From an uncultured Acidimicrobiales bacterium (lineage in GTDB: Bacteria > Actinomycetota > Acidimicrobiia > Acidimicrobiales > UBA10347): DNA of 34,228 nt. The DNA is taken from assembly GCA_938015575.1 (NCBI GenBank), contig CALLPT010000171.1, positions 1 to 34,228 on the forward strand, written 5' to 3'. Below the pieces are notes generated by a model that did not search any database, had not been told where the DNA came from, and saw only the letters and a list, made by a program, of their open reading frames with translations. The position numbers were made by a program, and so were the translations under genes. Positions 32,452 to 34,228 of this stretch are shown here, piece after piece; positions within the stretch are counted from its first letter, which is position 1, and each line of letters opens with the position of its first letter.

Positions 32452-32562
32452 ACCCGACGATGGTCGGCGTGGTGCGAACGAACTTGAGCCCGACTACCCC
32501 GAACCGTCCAGCATGGCCCAAGTGTCGTGAACCGAATGACCCATATGCCCGAGTTGCGCGAC

Positions 32563-32611
32563 AAAACCGGGCCTGAAAGCGTCGCAGAGCGGCACTCTCA
32601 GACCCGGTTTT
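32563..32611. terminator. strong hairpin terminator after the FAS1 gene
   Basis: AAAACCGGGCCTGA (32563-32576) and TCAGACCCGGTTTT (32598-32611) are inverted repeats matching at 13 of 14 positions, with a 21-base loop that can itself form AGAG/CTCT. Read on the minus strand it is a GC stem flanked by A and T runs, placed 23 bases after the FAS1 stop; it works in either direction on paper. The rest of the 182-base gap up to the BcsB-like start (32452-32562) shows no gene or clear promoter. Confidence 0.8.
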
Positions 32612-32633
32612 GATCCTGTTATCTCAACGTTTG

Positions 32634-34228
32634 CTAGCCGGTGAACGCCGGTTTCGGTGCCAGCGCGTCGATCGAGAGCCCGTCAGCTCCGCATCCGGCC
32701 AGAAGGTCGGCGATGGCGGCGGCGCGAGCCTCGTCGAGGGCGGCGTCACCGCTGCGTTGCCACTGCACGGGCGGGAGACCGGCGAGGTCGTCTTCGCCGG
32801 AAACGAGTGCACAGATGGCGTTGAGCGTGTTGGTGTCTGCATCGGTGAAGTCGGCGGTGCCGTCCACGAATGTGATCGGTCCGCCGGCGACGGCCGCATT
32901 GAGGCTCGCGACGCTCAAGGTCGACAGCAGTGCCGGTGGCACCAAGACGTTGTCCAGGCCGTGCACCACACACGCGTCAGCTTCGAGATCGGCGACCGTC
33001 ACGCTCGAGGCATTCACGCGTGGGCCGTCGAGGTCGGTGCGAACCGCAAGCGTTGACCCGCTCAAGGTCGGCACAGCTCCCGGAGCCAAGTCACCGCTGA
33101 GAACGGCGCCACCTACAACGTGGTACTGCAGGACCTGGGTCAGCAGGTCCGGGTCGGCCAAGAGTGCGGCCGTGATCTCGGCAGGAACAGCTGCAAACGC
33201 TTCGTCGGTCGGGGCGAAGACCGTCAACGGCCCCGAGGTTGTCAATGCTTCGCCAACGCCGGCCACGCCAACGGCGCTGAGCAGCGTGGTGAAGCCGTTG
33301 TCTTCGAGCACCGAGACCAACGCAGCACACGATGGCGGTTCGGGAGTCGGTTCCGGTGTCGGCTCGGGTGTCGGGGTCGGCTCCGGCACTGGCGTCGCCG
33401 TCGGGTCCGGCACTGGCGTCGCCGTGGGCTCCGGCACCGGTGTCGCCGTCGGTTCCGGCACCGCAGTCGCGGTTGGCGGAACGGGCGTCGATGTCGGGTC
33501 CGGCACCGCCGCAATCGGGTCGGCCGTGTCATCGTCGTCGCCGCCGCACAAGGCCAACAGCAGACCGAGTAGCAAGGCGAGCAAGAGGAGAGGAAGCAGC
33601 CATTTCAGCCAACCCCAACCAAAGCCACCGCCGGTGTCTCGGTCGTCGTCGCCTGTACCGCTGCCACCGCCGCTGGCTGCGACGGCCGCACCTGTTGCGG
33701 CAGCGCCCGCGGCTACCGCCCCTGCACCGATGCCTGCTCCTTCGTCCTCATCATCGTCGTCGCGGCGGCGCCCGGCAATACCGGCAGCTGCGGCCGCTCC
33801 CCCGGCGGCGACTGCTCCTGCGGCGAGGCCGCCGATGCCGATGCCGCCGTCGTCGTCCTCCTCGAGCTCAGGAACGTCGACCTCCGGAAGATCGACATCG
33901 GGTAGGTCGACCTCCGCGACCTCAACATCGGCAAGCTCAACATCGGGCAGATCGACATCGGTTGGGTCGAGATCGATTGGGTCGAGATCGGGTAGATCGA
34001 TGTCGGCATCGCCATCGCGTCCAAGTAGCGCGGCACCACCGAGCGCGGCGGCACCGGCCGCTGCGGCCGCGGCCATCCCGAGGCCTGCACCATCGTCGTC
34101 ATCGACCACGTCCAGCTCGACTTCGTCCAGATCGGCCACGTCCAGCTCAACTTCGGCCAGATCGGCTTCCGGTAGGTCAGCTTCGGGTAGATCAGCTTCG
34201 GGTAGATCAGCTTCGGGTAGATCGGGTG
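32634..34228 (-). CDS. FAS1 (fasciclin) domain membrane protein with Asp-rich repeats (N-terminus outside window)
   Basis: The frame is open from the TAG at 32634 to the window edge (about 531 codons); GTG 34139 is only an internal codon. From the N-terminal side: five-residue acidic repeats (ADLPE, VELDV), an Ala/Gly-rich stretch, a second repeat block (VDLPD, VDLPE), an Ala/Gly/Asp-rich segment, one membrane helix (LKWLLPLLLLALLLGLLLAL), GGDDDD, a Pro/Thr/Glu stalk with repeated TATPVPEP, and a FAS1 domain (about 32930-33330) with LTVFAPTDEAFAAVP, LQYHVVGG and VVHGLDNVLVPP. A final helical extension (about 95 residues) is unassigned. FAS1 domains mediate adhesion on the cell surface; here the acidic part would be cytoplasmic if the helix runs out. 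Function is otherwise unknown. Confidence 0.85.
   Translation of the reverse strand, partial: PDLPEADLPEADLPEADLPEADLAEVELDVADLDEVELDVVDDDDGAGLGMAAAAAAGAAALGGAALLGRDGDADIDLPDLDPIDLDPTDVDLPDVELADVEVAEVDLPDVDLPEVDVPELEEDDDGGIGIGGLAAGAVAAGGAAAAAGIAGRRRDDDDEDEGAGIGAGAVAAGAAATGAAVAASGGGSGTGDDDRDTGGGFGWGWLKWLLPLLLLALLLGLLLALCGGDDDDTADPIAAVPDPTSTPVPPTATAVPEPTATPVPEPTATPVPDPTATPVPEPTPTPEPTPEPTPEPPSCAALVSVLEDNGFTTLLSAVGVAGVGEALTTSGPLTVFAPTDEAFAAVPAEITAALLADPDLLTQVLQYHVVGGAVLSGDLAPGAVPTLSGSTLAVRTDLDGPRVNASSVTVADLEADACVVHGLDNVLVPPALLSTLSVASLNAAVAGGPITFVDGTADFTDADTNTLNAICALVSGEDDLAGLPPVQWQRSGDAALDEARAAAIADLLAGCGADGLSIDALAPKPAFTG
34110..34228 (-). repeat. 15-bp in-frame tandem repeats encoding five-residue acidic units
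   Basis: Near-identical 15-bp units (on the plus strand GGGTAGATCAGCTTC) encode ADLPE four times and continue past the window edge, decaying to ADLAE, VELDV and ADLDE toward the gene interior. A related block at about 33860-34015 encodes VDLPD-type units. Recent copies at the outer end show ongoing expansion. Confidence 0.85.

Overview
The window is a GC-rich chromosomal segment (roughly two thirds G+C by eye) from an actinobacterium, most plausibly a member of Acidimicrobiia, though that class-level placement is inference. The actinobacterial assignment rests on a mycothione reductase gene, a DUF3039 gene, a fused ECF-transporter arrangement like that of mycobacteria, and the gcvH - garA - ftsR - DUF151 - merR cluster found in mycobacteria and corynebacteria. 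Genes are densely packed, with many 1-4 base stop/start overlaps. I see no tRNA, rRNA, insertion sequence, prophage or CRISPR array.

Layout. 1-2.4 kb: a partial acyl-CoA dehydrogenase diverges from a CelD/BcsL-type GNAT acyltransferase. 2.4-9.4 kb: hrpA helicase, then a fused ECF transporter (membrane part plus two ATPases) and its EcfT, all joined by ATGA overlaps. 9.5-13.6 kb: L,D-transpeptidase, a 14-bp tandem repeat array, ElaA-type GNAT, RlmG/RsmC-type methyltransferase, DUF3039 protein and a nitronate monooxygenase-type flavoprotein. 13.6-17.5 kb (minus strand): sugar kinase-like protein, zinc metallopeptidase and phosphosugar mutase. 17.5-20.9 kb: mycothione reductase, chorismate synthase and a thioredoxin-fold lipoprotein with an in-frame UGA. 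20.9-24.7 kb (minus strand): gcvH, garA-like FHA protein, ftsR-like MerR, DUF151 nuclease-family protein and a second MerR, with a CDP-alcohol phosphatidyltransferase upstream. 24.7-27.5 kb: HIT protein, DUF2079 membrane protein and an SRAP (YedK/HMCES) protein. 27.6-32.5 kb (minus strand): a BcsB-like exported protein followed by pgsB and a double-length pgsC, a candidate poly-gamma-glutamate-type polymer locus. 32.6 kb to the end: an Asp-rich, FAS1-domain membrane protein cut by the window edge.

The most striking observation is the gene at 20112-20915. An in-frame TGA sits exactly at the first redox position of a thioredoxin CxxC motif (read as UPTC). A hairpin with the geometry of a bacterial SECIS element starts immediately after it, and the thioredoxin fold continues in frame to a normal stop. 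I annotate it as a selenoprotein of the MPT53/DsbE type; a conventional reading would split it into two meaningless fragments.

A second theme is transcription start architecture. Eleven genes have a TANNNT -10-like hexamer ending 6-9 bases before the start codon, which suggests leaderless mRNAs. In one case (24689-24698) two such hexamers on opposite strands share the same TA step, giving a compact bidirectional promoter for the phosphatidyltransferase and the HIT gene.
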